Part shown: positions 45,421 to 54,519 of the stretch, piece by piece
Layout: every line of letters starts with the position of its first letter
Position numbering within the stretch: position 1 is the stretch's first letter
The notes under the pieces: model-generated
Told to the model about the DNA's origin: nothing
Database searches by the model: none
The model's input: the letters and a program-made list of their open reading frames with translations, nothing else
Position numbers and translations under genes: made by a program
Source: Winogradskyella jejuensis
GTDB taxonomy: Bacteria; Bacteroidota; Bacteroidia; Flavobacteriales; Flavobacteriaceae
NCBI RefSeq assembly: GCF_900129745.1
Contig: NZ_FQWS01000002.1
Coordinates: 744,001-808,000 of the forward strand
Direction of reading: 5' to 3'
Length of the DNA: 64,000 nt

Positions 45421-45978
45421 TTATTGCACAGTAACATTAAATGTAGCAATTATATCTGTTTCACCACCAGCATTAGTAATATCTCCACTGCTTACACCTG
45501 CAGCATCTTTTACTGGCTCATGTCTTAGAGTAACTGTGAAGTCTCCAGAAGCAGCTGCACCAGTGGTAAAAGTAAAGCTCAATCCTACTGGATTTCCATT
45601 ACCATCCATGTCTGCATATGCAACTGTACCTAATCCAGTTGTAAAGAAAAATTGGTGCTCATCATCTTCTTCTTCAACTTCTTCTGTGATGTCTTCTACA
45701 TTATTTAAATCTGTTTCGTCTAGTAATTCAATAGAGCCATTGTAAGTTGTATTTGCCATTAATGTTCCATTGGTAATTACTGGAGGGTTTGGACCATCAC
45801 CATCTAAATCTCTTGTTTGTAAAGTAACCGTATTTCCGCCCGCAGTTGGAGTTAATTCAATAGTCATTGTTGTAATTACCTCTTCTTCATTTACTAGTGT
45901 TGGATTATCATCATCACTACAAGATGTAAATAATGCTAAGCATAAAAACGGGATGGCTAATAATTTAAAAGTTTTCAT
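45421..45978 (-). CDS. acidic lipoprotein downstream of the TonB receptor
   Basis: I start at the ATG at 45978 (MKTFKLLAIPFLCLALFTSC), giving a canonical lipoprotein signal; an ATG at 46008 adds ten residues before it. The mature protein of about 165 residues is strongly acidic (DDDNPT, DITEEVEEEDDEHQF). It has two beta-rich halves with the matching phrases TIELTPTAGGNTVTL and GLSFTFTTGAAASGDFTVTLRHEP. Flavobacterial relatives are often labelled type 1 periplasmic-binding fold, which I cannot confirm. The acidic and His residues and its coupling to the receptor suggest a surface-exposed cation-binding partner. Confidence 0.78.
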   Translation of the reverse strand: MKTFKLLAIPFLCLALFTSCSDDDNPTLVNEEEVITTMTIELTPTAGGNTVTLQTRDLDGDGPNPPVITNGTLMANTTYNGSIELLDETDLNNVEDITEEVEEEDDEHQFFFTTGLGTVAYADMDGNGNPVGLSFTFTTGAAASGDFTVTLRHEPVKDAAGVSSGDITNAGGETDIIATFNVTVQ

Positions 45979-46018
45979 GTTTGATAAGTTTAAAAAATTG
46001 GTTTTCATAATTGTTTTT

Positions 46019-48418
46019 TTAATAGGTTAATTGTACTTGTAATAGAATGTTTCTTCCCAAATCATCGGCAAAATATCTTAGACGATTCAGGTAGTTTCTA
46101 TAATTAGTGTTTAATAAATTGTTAATGTTTAATCCTACATTTAAACTTGTTTTTTTAGATATAGGAAAGGTAGCTTCGGTATAAAAATGAAGCAAATGAT
46201 AGGCTGAAGGTGGCGTGCTAATATCCACAACAGTCGTCTCGTTTGTTGAAGCGTTTGTAACTTCAAAATTGAAATCAGGAAATTCATTCTGTCTAAACAT
46301 CCATTCAGACTTTAAGCTAGCTGAAAAATTATTCCATTCTGCTTTATTAAAAGTAATTGCGTTATTGATATTAAAAGGCGGAATATCTATAATTGGTCGG
46401 TTTTCGTCCAAGTCATTTGCCTTAATAAACGATGTGCTATTACTCAAATTAAAGTTTGAATTAATATCATAATTTGCCGAAATATCAATACCAAAAAATT
46501 CAGCATCAGTTTTAGTGAAATTCCAAACAGGAAACGCGCCTCTAATGGTTTGTTCAACACCAAAAGGTCTTATGTAAATAAAATCATTGATTCTATTATA
46601 AAACACATCGACATTAAGCTCAAAATTAGAGGTTTGCACATTATAAGTTGCCGAAATGCGATTAGATATTTCTTGGTCTAAACGCAAATCTCCAAGCTCA
46701 ATACGCGCTGCGGAATGGTGTAAACCATCACTAAATAATTCCGAAGGATTTGGTGGTCTGCTCGCTAAACTGTAATTGGCTAATAAGTAGCTATTACTAT
46801 TTAAATCGAACTTTGCACCAGCAGAAGCCGAAATGTTATGGAAGTTAAAAATGGGATTAGTCAGAATTTGTGTACCTAAATCTTCAATCTCAAATTCAGC
46901 AAACTCCACATCATATCCACGTTCTTCCCAGCGGCTTGTTCTGTAAAACTTCTTAGCATCAATACGGTTAAAATCATACCTCAAACCAGCGTCAATGGTC
47001 ACATCATCATTTAATTTCCATTCGCTAGTGCCATAAATTCCAAAATCGTATTTATCGTAATCAGGGATTAGACGCCTTACTCCAGTATCAGGATTTGCAA
47101 AATTATTCTGATATCTGCCCATAACACCAAAGCTTAACTTTCGGTCTAGATTAGAATCTACGACAACATCTGCCGATACCGTATGCGTTTGTAGATTTAA
47201 ATCTAATGCAGGTTTGTCTCTGTCTTCTCCAACACGGATATCAAACTCAAATCGTTGATTATTTTGGTAGTCGTATTGTAAGCTTAGCTTTCCAAAATTC
47301 TGAAAACGCTTGTAATACAATCCCTTAAGCAAATGATGTCTAATCTCTTGTTTTGGCGAATTGATATCATAACTAAAATCATCGACAACAAAAGGCTCAT
47401 CAGAATTTATAGCCGTAACTAAATCATTAATATTACCAATGTGTGATGAACGGAGTATACCAATTTCGTTATTCAAAAAACTGTAGAAGACTTCAAAACC
47501 AGACTCTAATGTTTTTTTACCTCCATTTGCCGTAAAACCATATGATTTTGCTCCGGTATTGGTCAATAAATAATCTGGCGACTCAAAGTCTCCATTTTGT
47601 TTAACTGAGCCTTGAACATTGGCAAACCAACCTGTTTTAAACGTTTTATTTAACGATGTTGATGCAGTAAAACCTCGACCGTTTGTTTGTCCGCTTAATG
47701 TTGTATTTCCATAGAGTGTATCTTTTAGAATAACACGTCTAGGATTAATGACTACAACACCGCCAACAGCATCACCACCATAACGCAAAGCACCAGAACC
47801 TTTAATAACGGATATTTGATTGGCAGAATTAATATCTATGCTTGGCGCATGCTCAATTCCCCATTCTTGGTCTTGCATACGTACATTGTTATTTACAATT
47901 AATAAGCGGCTGCTATGCATACCATTTATCATTGGTTTAACAATAGTATTTCCCGTATTTATAGACGAAATTCCGGGCACTTCTTTAAGTGCATCACCAA
48001 GACTTAAACTGCTGTAACGCTTTAGCTTTTTAGAATCTATAACAGTTTCTTGTGCTGTTTTAGTCTCATTTTTGTTGGCATTAGCATTTACAGAAACTTC
48101 GTTTAGTTCTTCTATGTGATGTTCTAAAGAAATGGTCTTAAAGGTATCGCTAGTAATCGTATACTTTTCTGTCTTATTCTCGCATGCAACGTGGGTGATT
48201 ATTAGTGTAATTTCACCAGCACAAAGGCTTTCAATCTTAAACTTTCCATCAATATCTGATGCAACATATTTGTCTAGTTCTTTGATATATATAGTCGCAC
48301 CAACAATAGGTGTTTTATCATGAAAGTCTACAATTTCTCCTAAAAAGATAAAATTACAGTCTTGAGAATAGCCAGAAAGACTAACAAAAAGCGCAATGAT
48401 TGCAATAAAATGCTTCAT
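46019..48418 (-). CDS. TonB-dependent receptor with N-terminal carboxypeptidase-regulatory-like domain
   Basis: A 799-residue outer-membrane receptor. It has a signal peptide (1-18, ending SGYSQ), a beta-sandwich of the CarboxypepD_reg-like type (about 24-105), and a plug domain (about 125-235) with LGDALKEVPGISSINTG and the ending VGGVVVINPRRV. A 22-strand barrel follows, closing on an aromatic residue (LLQVQLTY). It is far shorter than SusC proteins and has no SusD next to it, so a metal complex is a likelier cargo than a glycan. The cargo is inferred from the His-rich exported protein upstream and the acidic lipoprotein downstream. Confidence 0.92.
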   Translation of the reverse strand: MKHFIAIIALFVSLSGYSQDCNFIFLGEIVDFHDKTPIVGATIYIKELDKYVASDIDGKFKIESLCAGEITLIITHVACENKTEKYTITSDTFKTISLEHHIEELNEVSVNANANKNETKTAQETVIDSKKLKRYSSLSLGDALKEVPGISSINTGNTIVKPMINGMHSSRLLIVNNNVRMQDQEWGIEHAPSIDINSANQISVIKGSGALRYGGDAVGGVVVINPRRVILKDTLYGNTTLSGQTNGRGFTASTSLNKTFKTGWFANVQGSVKQNGDFESPDYLLTNTGAKSYGFTANGGKKTLESGFEVFYSFLNNEIGILRSSHIGNINDLVTAINSDEPFVVDDFSYDINSPKQEIRHHLLKGLYYKRFQNFGKLSLQYDYQNNQRFEFDIRVGEDRDKPALDLNLQTHTVSADVVVDSNLDRKLSFGVMGRYQNNFANPDTGVRRLIPDYDKYDFGIYGTSEWKLNDDVTIDAGLRYDFNRIDAKKFYRTSRWEERGYDVEFAEFEIEDLGTQILTNPIFNFHNISASAGAKFDLNSNSYLLANYSLASRPPNPSELFSDGLHHSAARIELGDLRLDQEISNRISATYNVQTSNFELNVDVFYNRINDFIYIRPFGVEQTIRGAFPVWNFTKTDAEFFGIDISANYDINSNFNLSNSTSFIKANDLDENRPIIDIPPFNINNAITFNKAEWNNFSASLKSEWMFRQNEFPDFNFEVTNASTNETTVVDISTPPSAYHLLHFYTEATFPISKKTSLNVGLNINNLLNTNYRNYLNRLRYFADDLGRNILLQVQLTY

Positions 48419-48498
48419 TAAATAAAAATTAAATAAGATGTAACGAACACGCTAAGATTATATAGGTGTTTTTACAGAATGAATTTCAATACTTTAAT

Positions 48499-48831
48499 TT
48501 ATATTGAAATTGGCGGGCCTCGTAATGAAGTTTGAAGCCTCTGATAGTCGCTAATAAATGAGTATTGCGACTTAACGTCGGGGTTTTTAATATTAAATTC
48601 TAAAACATCAATTGGTTTTAGAAGATGAACGTATTGCGTGTTGAGTTTAAATTTATAAAACTCACAATCAATATCTAATTCGTGAAAGTGAGACGTAGAT
48701 TTACCGTAACAGATTTCATGCTCATGATTTTGAAAACCATGAGAAAACTTAACCATAGATGGTGCGAGTATTGCTATTACTAGCAAAAGGGCAGATATTC
48801 TAGCTATGATATGTAGTTTAAAGTCTTTCAA
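48499..48831 (-). CDS. small exported His/Cys-containing protein
   Basis: A 110-residue protein with a hydrophobic N-terminal segment (about 8-27). The motif NHEHEICYGKSTSHFHELDIDC follows in two blocks: NHEHEIC and then HFHELDIDC, with five His and two Cys in about twenty residues. This looks like a soft-metal site (Cu, Zn or Ni). It lies upstream of a TonB receptor and overlaps the preceding gene by four bases (ATGA), so it belongs to the same transcript. Role in metal sensing or shuttling is inference. Confidence 0.75.
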   Translation of the reverse strand: MKDFKLHIIARISALLLVIAILAPSMVKFSHGFQNHEHEICYGKSTSHFHELDIDCEFYKFKLNTQYVHLLKPIDVLEFNIKNPDVKSQYSFISDYQRLQTSLRGPPISI

Positions 48832-49322
48832 TCTATAAATCGTCCTAAACCAAATCGTCTCAACATTTTCTTTTCAAAATTCCAAAAAAACTGAAACTGA
48901 CCAAAAAGCCAACCAAAGAAAACAAGTAATATTTGATAAAAAATTAGCCCAATTATAATAAATAAAAACCAATAAACGATTGGGTTTAGGTTTTCTTTAG
49001 TAATTCCTACAAACTTTATTATCGGTCTACCAATAAACATTGATGAACTACCAGTGATAGCAAAAACAATAAATACACGAATCATTTCCCATTTCTGGTC
49101 AAGAATCCATTTGTTTTCAAGTTTTTTAAATAAAAATAAAGTGAACTTTAACAACAAGAAAAAACACAATATTGATACAATGACTATTGTAGCAATGCCA
49201 AATTTGCTAATTATGGCGTTTGCAATTTTAAAAGATGAATAGCCAAGGGCAATTACCCCGATTACAGGGAATATTAATTGCCAGTTTTGAGTTATTTCCC
49301 AGCGATTTTTAAATTTTTCCAT
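48828..49322 (-). CDS. four-helix membrane protein (possibly DUF6787)
   Basis: A 164-residue inner-membrane protein with four hydrophobic helices (about 14-32, 38-62, 80-98 and 108-130). Matching phrases occur twice (NRWEITQNWQLIF and NKWILDQKWEMIRV), so it is an internal duplication. The C terminus carries GWLFGQFQFFWNFEKKMLRR, which I associate with the family DUF6787; this is from memory. It is translationally coupled to the His/Cys protein. A palindrome, AGCGTT-AAA-AACGCT, lies immediately upstream of the start. Confidence 0.75.
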   Translation of the reverse strand: MEKFKNRWEITQNWQLIFPVIGVIALGYSSFKIANAIISKFGIATIVIVSILCFFLLLKFTLFLFKKLENKWILDQKWEMIRVFIVFAITGSSSMFIGRPIIKFVGITKENLNPIVYWFLFIIIGLIFYQILLVFFGWLFGQFQFFWNFEKKMLRRFGLGRFID

Positions 49323-49348
49323 AGCGTTAAAAACGCTACAAATTTACA

Positions 49349-49786
49349 TTAAATTCTGACGACAAAAGGTCCTAATTTTTGATTATAGGTCAACTGAAAG
49401 TAAATGAAGTAGTTGTAGAGTTTATAATTAATCTCATAGCCATAATCTTCGCGTGGATTGTAATCTATCCGAAGCTCGTATAAATTTGGGTCAAACTGTT
49501 GAGGCTGATTAACTCTTATATTCCAGTTGGTAACATAAATTTGATTACGAGTTTCTAAAAAGTTTTGGGAATAGTAATGTCTAGGACGAGCTGTACTCTG
49601 TAACCAAGCATTAAAACCAGGCTCAATAATTATTATTTCGTATTCATTTTCGTCACTATCTATGACAACTGTATCATTTGCCACAAGGCTTTCTTCTCGC
49701 TCATCACCAACTGGTTTTGGCGCGTCTACAGTTTTGCAACTAGAAATAAGAATTAGTAATAAAAGAAATGGGATTAGTGTTTTCAT
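49349..49786 (-). CDS. DUF6146-like lipoprotein
   Basis: A 145-residue lipoprotein (signal MKTLIPFLLLLILISSC). The core YEIIIIEPGFNAWLQS, RPRHYYSQNFLETRN, and DPNLYELRIDYNPREDYGYEINYKLYNYFIYF is a strongly conserved Bacteroidota pattern known to me as DUF6146. The abundance of aromatic and charged residues suggests an envelope structural role, but no function is established. It is 26 bases upstream of the membrane protein gene on the same strand. Confidence 0.8.
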   Translation of the reverse strand: MKTLIPFLLLLILISSCKTVDAPKPVGDEREESLVANDTVVIDSDENEYEIIIIEPGFNAWLQSTARPRHYYSQNFLETRNQIYVTNWNIRVNQPQQFDPNLYELRIDYNPREDYGYEINYKLYNYFIYFQLTYNQKLGPFVVRI

Positions 49787-49933
49787 AATATAAAGTTATT
49801 AAATATTGAATTTGTTTTAGGGTTATACGTTGTATTTAACACTTCAAATAACCGAATAGTTATAGGAATTTTAAAACTGTAATACGTTAATGATGCTTAC
49901 TATTGAGTAAACCACAGTTTTAAATGAGTAACA

Positions 49934-49962
49934 AAAAAAGCAGCCTTAAGAAGCTGCTTTAA
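49934..49962 (-). terminator. rho-independent terminator after the DUF937 gene
   Basis: On the minus strand AAAGCAGC pairs with GCTGCTTT around TTCTTAAG, followed by TTTTTTG. Confidence 0.82.
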
Positions 49963-49984
49963 AAAATTTATTTATTCGGAAAGA

Positions 49985-50629
49985 TTATCTTCCTCGACCA
50001 AAAAGTCCGCCTAACAATCCGCCAAGACCACCTTTTTTCTTAGAGGCACCACCAAGTACCATTCCAGCCACATCATCAACAACGCTACCATCTCCGTCAG
50101 CATCTAGTATTTGTTCTAAGAAGCTTTGTTCTTTCTTTGCAGAACTTCCGCCTAATAAACCTCCAAGTAAACCACTTAAATCACTTTGAGAGCTTACATT
50201 ATTTTGTCTTGATTGTTTACCTAAAACTCCCATAAGAATTGGAGCGGCAACTTTTAAAATTTCCCCAACTGAGCCAGAATCTAAACCAGCTTTTTGGCCA
50301 ATAACTTGCTGAACACCCTGTTGCCTTTGTCCTAAAACGTGTCCTAATATTTTAGAACCATCATTTTTTACCTCTTCATCTACGCCGCCTCCAAAAAGAC
50401 CACTTAGATTGTCTAAAATACTACCATCGTGTTTATTACTCAATGCACCCATTAATCCTTGTGCACCTTCTGGTGTTGAAGCATTACGCTCCATAGCCTT
50501 CATTAGCACGGGCAGTGCCATAGTTAATACGCTACTTGTTTTATTTTGGTCTGTGTTTGTAGAACCAGATACACCGCTTATGATTGTTTTTCCTAAATCA
50601 CTGTTTAATAAGTCTAAAATGCCTTCCAT
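49985..50629 (-). CDS. DUF937 domain protein (YidB-like)
   Basis: Start taken at the ATG at 50629 (MEGILDLLNSDLGKTIISG), because this matches the family N terminus; the frame also opens at 50662. The 214-residue protein has DUF937 repeats with VLTMALPVLMKAMERN, GAQGLMGALSN and AAPILMGVLGK. A calcium-like loop follows (DADGDGSVVDD), then a Gly-rich C terminus (GGLGGLLGGLFGRGR). It is a soluble or periplasm-associated protein of unknown role in most bacteria. Confidence 0.85.
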   Translation of the reverse strand: MEGILDLLNSDLGKTIISGVSGSTNTDQNKTSSVLTMALPVLMKAMERNASTPEGAQGLMGALSNKHDGSILDNLSGLFGGGVDEEVKNDGSKILGHVLGQRQQGVQQVIGQKAGLDSGSVGEILKVAAPILMGVLGKQSRQNNVSSQSDLSGLLGGLLGGSSAKKEQSFLEQILDADGDGSVVDDVAGMVLGGASKKKGGLGGLLGGLFGRGR

Positions 50630-50668
50630 AGTTGTATAGTTTTTGTTAGTAAAGAATTTCAATGTACG

Positions 50669-50700
50669 AAAAAAGTCTCAATTTTTACTGAGACTTTTAT
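50669..50700 (-). terminator. rho-independent terminator after serA
   Basis: On the minus strand AAAAGTCTCA pairs with TGAGACTTTT around GTAAAAAT, followed by TT. Confidence 0.82.
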
Positions 50701-50722
50701 TAACAAAATTCTTGTATGGTAT

Positions 50723-51673
50723 TTACTTTAAGATAGATATGATTTGAGAAGCTAATTCTTCGCCAATTCTATCTTGTGCTTCATTTGTTGCAGCACCAGT
50801 ATGAGGTGTTAAGGACAGTGCAGGATTCATTAAAAGTCCCATTTCTGGCTCTGGCTCTTTTTCAAATACATCTAGTGCAGCTCTTGCCACTTTACCACTT
50901 TCTATAGCTTTTACAAGGGCTACTTCATTAACAACACCACCACGAGCCGCATTGGCAATGATTACACCATCTTTCATTTGGTTGAATTCCTTTTCGTCAA
51001 TAACATACTCTTTTTGAGCTGGTACATGAAGCGTTAAGAAATCCGCTTGTTTTAAGACTTCTTCCTTAGAAACTGTTTGGATATTGAAATTAACTTTTTG
51101 CCCATCGAAAAACTCTAATTCTAAATTAGCCTCTTCCATATAAGGGTCAAACGCAACGACTTTCATACCTGCGCCAATAGCTACTTTAGCTGTAGCTTGA
51201 CCAATACGACCAAAACCTAAGACGCCTAAAGTCTTTCCTTTTAATTCTGTTCCTTTAGCATAAGCTTTCTTTAATTTCTTAAAGTTAGTATCACCTTCTA
51301 AAGGCATGTCTCTATTGGAGTTATGTAAAAAACGTGCTAAACTATAAAAATGTCCAAATACCAATTCTGCAACCGAATGAGACGATGCTGCTGGTGTATT
51401 AATTACATGCAAGCCTTTTTCGCGCGCATACTCAACGTCAATATTATCCATACCAACACCGCCACGACCAATAATTTTTAGGCTAGGGCAGTTGTCAATA
51501 ATATTTTTGCGAACTTTTGTCGCACTTCTTACAAGAAGCACAGTAATATCGTTGTTGTTTATGTAATTTTCTAATTGCTCTTGAGCAACGGTTGTTGTTA
51601 ATACTTCAAATCCTGCAGCTTCAAGCGCATCTATTCCGCTTTGTGAAACACCGTCGTTTGCTAATACTTTCAT
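50723..51673 (-). CDS. serA: D-3-phosphoglycerate dehydrogenase (short form)
   Basis: A 316-residue D-2-hydroxyacid dehydrogenase that oxidises 3-phosphoglycerate, the first step of serine synthesis. The NAD motif is GVLGFGRIGQA (near 148). Catalytic residues are Arg in NAARGGVVNE (near 233), Glu in FEKEPEPE (near 262) and His in LTPHTGAAT (near 286). GRGGVGMDNID is typical of the family. The regulatory C-terminal ACT domain is missing, so feedback by serine would have to work otherwise. It follows serC by 18 bases. Confidence 0.93.
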   Translation of the reverse strand: MKVLANDGVSQSGIDALEAAGFEVLTTTVAQEQLENYINNNDITVLLVRSATKVRKNIIDNCPSLKIIGRGGVGMDNIDVEYAREKGLHVINTPAASSHSVAELVFGHFYSLARFLHNSNRDMPLEGDTNFKKLKKAYAKGTELKGKTLGVLGFGRIGQATAKVAIGAGMKVVAFDPYMEEANLELEFFDGQKVNFNIQTVSKEEVLKQADFLTLHVPAQKEYVIDEKEFNQMKDGVIIANAARGGVVNEVALVKAIESGKVARAALDVFEKEPEPEMGLLMNPALSLTPHTGAATNEAQDRIGEELASQIISILK

Positions 51674-51691
51674 TTTAAAATTTAATGTTTA

Positions 51692-52756
51692 TTAAGCTTT
51701 ACTTTCTAATTCACTCATCACTTCAACCAATGCTTTAACGCTATCCAACGATAATGCGTTATACATTGATGCACGGTAACCACCAACACTTCTATGACCG
51801 TTTAAGCCATTGATGCCTGCTTCTTTCCACATGGCATCGAATGTTTCCTTTAGATTTTCGTTTTCTAATGTGAAGGTCGCATTCATGTTAGAGCGGTCTT
51901 CCTTAACGGCATATCCTTTAAACAGTGGATTTAAATCTATTTCTGAGTAGATCAAACGTGCTTTCTTTTCGTTTTCTTCTTCAATCGCTTTTATTCCGCC
52001 TAAATCCTTCAACCATTGCATAGTTAGCATAGATACATAAACGGCAAAAACTGGAGGTGTATTAAACATACTTCCTTTACTGATATGCACTTTGTAATCC
52101 ATCATTGATGGAATTTTACGCGATACTTTTCCTAGTATATCTTCTTTTACGACAACTAATGTTGTTCCTGCTGGACCCATATTTTTTTGAGCGCCTGCAT
52201 AAATTAAATCGAATTTTGAAAAATCTAACTGACGCGAAAAAATATCACTACTCATATCGCAAACCATTGGGATTGGTGAGTCTGGAAATTGTTTCATCTG
52301 CGTCCCAAAAATGGTATTGTTAGACGTACAGTGGAAATAATCGTAATCTTCTGGGATATCGTATCCTTTTGGGATATAATTGAAACCAGCTGATTTAGAA
52401 GAGCCTACCTCATAGATATCATCATAGATTTTTGCTTCTTTAATGGCTTTGTCTGACCAAGTTCCGGTATTAAGGTAACCTGCTCTTTTCTCTAACAAGT
52501 TAAGCGCCACCATTAAAAACTGTGTGCTTGCTCCACCTTGTAGGAATAAGGCTTTGTAACCTTTACCCTCTAAACCTAAAAGCTCTAGAGCCAAAGCACG
52601 TGCTTGCTCCATAACATCTACAAAAGGCTTACTACGGTGCGAAATCTCAATTAGAGATAATCCGTTATCAAAATCTAATAAAGCTTCTGAGGCTTTTTGT
52701 GTAACTGATTTTGGTAATACACAAGGACCTGCACTAAAGTTATGTTTCTTAATCAT
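51692..52756 (-). CDS. serC: phosphoserine aminotransferase
   Basis: A PLP enzyme converting 3-phosphohydroxypyruvate to phosphoserine (and acting in PLP synthesis). The N terminus KHNFSAGPCVLP is diagnostic. The PLP lysine is in YAGAQKNMGPAGTTLVVV near residue 195. EISHRSKPF supplies a substrate-binding His-Arg. The C terminus has NGLNGHRSVGGYRASMYN. The 354-residue length is normal. It is coupled with serA downstream. Confidence 0.97.
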   Translation of the reverse strand: MIKKHNFSAGPCVLPKSVTQKASEALLDFDNGLSLIEISHRSKPFVDVMEQARALALELLGLEGKGYKALFLQGGASTQFLMVALNLLEKRAGYLNTGTWSDKAIKEAKIYDDIYEVGSSKSAGFNYIPKGYDIPEDYDYFHCTSNNTIFGTQMKQFPDSPIPMVCDMSSDIFSRQLDFSKFDLIYAGAQKNMGPAGTTLVVVKEDILGKVSRKIPSMMDYKVHISKGSMFNTPPVFAVYVSMLTMQWLKDLGGIKAIEEENEKKARLIYSEIDLNPLFKGYAVKEDRSNMNATFTLENENLKETFDAMWKEAGINGLNGHRSVGGYRASMYNALSLDSVKALVEVMSELESKA

Positions 52757-52837
52757 GTATTCTGATTTTCAATTTTAAACGTTACAAAGGTGGCGATTAA
52801 ATGAGAAAATACTATTAAGAAATTAATAATTTTTAGG

Positions 52838-53884
52838 CTATAATGTCAACAAGAAATCAACAGTATCTACATTATCTGCATAATCCCATAATTGGGGTTC
52901 TTGAGTTTTCCCAAATGGAATTTCAGAATTAGAATATCCATCAGCCACAATACACTGTATATTATCTTTTTGCGAATCTAAATGCCGTTTTAAAGTTTCT
53001 ATATTTGAATATTTCTCATAAAACACCGTAGCAATTGGCGAACCAAAGCTTTGGTCTTCTTTTATCATCAAGAAACCATTTTCGAGCATATCAAATTCAC
53101 TCATAATGTATACGGCTTTGTTATAGTCGTAATTATTGGCGTATTTACTTTCGTTGATGATGTCTTTCCACTTAAAAACAGCATTGAAGAAGGCGTCAAA
53201 GTTGTAATCTTCTGGTATGTATAATTTAGATACATTACGGCAACCCAAACCATAGTATCTAAAGATGTCATCAGATAATGCAGAAAGTTGCTCTTCGGTT
53301 TCATTTCCTGTGAGGATGGCAACCGAGTTTCTGTTTTTACGAATTATCGACGGATTGTCTTTAAAGTAATATTCAAAATAGCGAGCCGTATTGTTGCTTC
53401 CTGTGGCGATAACCGCATCAAAACCGTCGAGCTTTTCTTCGGTAAAAGTTATCTTTCCTTTAAAGCCAGGTTCTATAAGTTCTAGGTATTTAGCTAAATA
53501 GGGAAGAAGGTGCTTGTCATTTGAGGATTGTTTTACTAAAACATTATGCCCACAAATCAATACACTTAAAAAGTCATGAAAACCCACTAAAGGGATATTT
53601 CCGGCCATAATTATGGCTATAGTTTGTGGATTTTGGATGTCAAAACTATAGTTAGACGTCCATTTAATTAAGTTTTCTTCAGATAAAGCATCTATCCAAG
53701 ATTGCAGTGCAAAATCGAGATTATTCTTTGTAAACCACCCATTATGTTCTTGAGCTAGCTTAAGCTGGTGCCTAAAACCATCGATGAAGGCTTGGTCAAT
53801 AGCTTCATCTTTTGGAGATGTGGTAAATTGACTTAAAAAGTGCCCTAATCTTACAAAAGCGTTAACTCTTTGTTGTAATTCCAT
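52838..53884 (-). CDS. LuxC-family acyl-CoA reductase
   Basis: A 348-residue aldehyde-dehydrogenase-fold protein of the acyl-CoA/fatty-acyl reductase (LuxC) family. IIMAGNIPLVGFHDFLSVLICG (near residue 92, in shorter pieces) is the cofactor region, ATGSNNTARYFEYYF the family motif near 160, and YGLGCRNVSKLYIP carries the candidate catalytic cysteine near 214. In flavobacteria it is regularly found next to serC and a divergent ferredoxin. Its true substrate is unknown. It lies 81 bases upstream of serC. Confidence 0.88.
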   Translation of the reverse strand: MELQQRVNAFVRLGHFLSQFTTSPKDEAIDQAFIDGFRHQLKLAQEHNGWFTKNNLDFALQSWIDALSEENLIKWTSNYSFDIQNPQTIAIIMAGNIPLVGFHDFLSVLICGHNVLVKQSSNDKHLLPYLAKYLELIEPGFKGKITFTEEKLDGFDAVIATGSNNTARYFEYYFKDNPSIIRKNRNSVAILTGNETEEQLSALSDDIFRYYGLGCRNVSKLYIPEDYNFDAFFNAVFKWKDIINESKYANNYDYNKAVYIMSEFDMLENGFLMIKEDQSFGSPIATVFYEKYSNIETLKRHLDSQKDNIQCIVADGYSNSEIPFGKTQEPQLWDYADNVDTVDFLLTL

Positions 53885-53891
53885 ATAAGGT

Positions 53892-53922
53892 TTGGTAATA
53901 ATAGGTTTTGGCTTTATTTTTG
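53892..53922 (+). promoter_or_regulatory. Bacteroidota promoter of the ferredoxin gene
   Basis: TTG (53892-53894), a 20-base spacer, TATTTTTG (53915-53922). It lies in the divergent gap with the acyl-CoA reductase. The transcript start near 53930 leaves a leader of about 25 bases before the ATG at 53956. Confidence 0.72.
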
Positions 53923-53955
53923 CAACTGCAAAATTACGAAAAAGGAAAAGAAAAA

Positions 53956-54309
53956 ATGGCTATTATAATAACAGACGAATGTATTAACTGTGGTGCTTGC
54001 GAACCAGAGTGCCCAAATACAGCAATTTACGAAGGCGCAGATGATTGGCGTTACAAAGATGGTACAAGTCTTAAAGGAAAGATAGTTTTGCCAAGTGGTA
54101 AAGAAGTAGATGCGGATGAGACACAAGAGCCTATTAGCGACGAAATCTATTACATTGCACCAGATAAATGTACAGAGTGTATGGGCTTCCATGAAGTGCC
54201 ACAATGTGCCGAGGTTTGTCCTGTGGATTGTTGTGTGCCAGACGAAAATATTGTAGAAACGGAAGAAGAACTATTAGCGAAGCAAAAGTTTATGCACCCT
54301 GATGGTTAG
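53956..54309 (+). CDS. ferredoxin with two [4Fe-4S] clusters
   Basis: A 117-residue electron carrier. Cluster motifs are [12 protein letters not shown] (residues about 9-20) and [21 protein letters not shown] (split over residues about 75-95), which has the enlarged spacing of the Alvin-type 2[4Fe-4S] ferredoxins. The start is the ATG at 53956; an earlier frame opening at 53908 overlaps the promoter. It is transcribed alone and followed by a terminator. The redox partner is unknown, but the divergent acyl-CoA reductase is a neighbour in many flavobacteria. Confidence 0.95.
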   Translation: MAIIITDECINCGACEPECPNTAIYEGADDWRYKDGTSLKGKIVLPSGKEVDADETQEPISDEIYYIAPDKCTECMGFHEVPQCAEVCPVDCCVPDENIVETEEELLAKQKFMHPDG

Positions 54310-54332
54310 AGAATAACCACATTAATAATATT

Positions 54333-54367
54333 TAAGAATCCTGGGCTAGTAGCTTGGGATTTTTTTA
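54333..54367 (+). terminator. rho-independent terminator after ferredoxin
   Basis: AATCCTGGGC pairs with GCTTGGGATT (three G-U pairs) around TAGTA, followed by TTTTTTT. It marks the left border of the accessory cassette. Confidence 0.78.
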
Positions 54368-54419
54368 TGCAAAACACGTAGTTTTACGTATTGACTTTGT
54401 GTTATTAAAAGTCTAACTT

Positions 54420-54478
54420 CGCTTATCAATCGATAAACACAATTGAAACTGAGTTTATCTTAACATTGTACGTAATGC
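54420..54478 (+). repeat. left imperfect inverted repeat of the HNH-DGQHR cassette
   Basis: ATTGTACGTAATGC (54465-54478) is the reverse complement, 12 of 14, of GCACTACGTACAAC at 56030-56043. Further out, CGCTTAT (54420-54426) mirrors ATAAGCG (56049-56055). A separate dyad, TTATC-AATC-GATAA, lies at 54423-54436. Confidence 0.5.
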
Positions 54479-54519
54479 AAAAAAAACATCCTACTAACAT
54501 TAAAAACCGAAAAATCTAA

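Noticed and set aside
49323..49337. Palindrome AGCGTT-AAA-AACGCT just before the four-helix membrane protein gene
   Set aside because: Could be an operator or a hairpin at the start codon, but it is short, has no regulator nearby, and a single 6-base arm is weak evidence.
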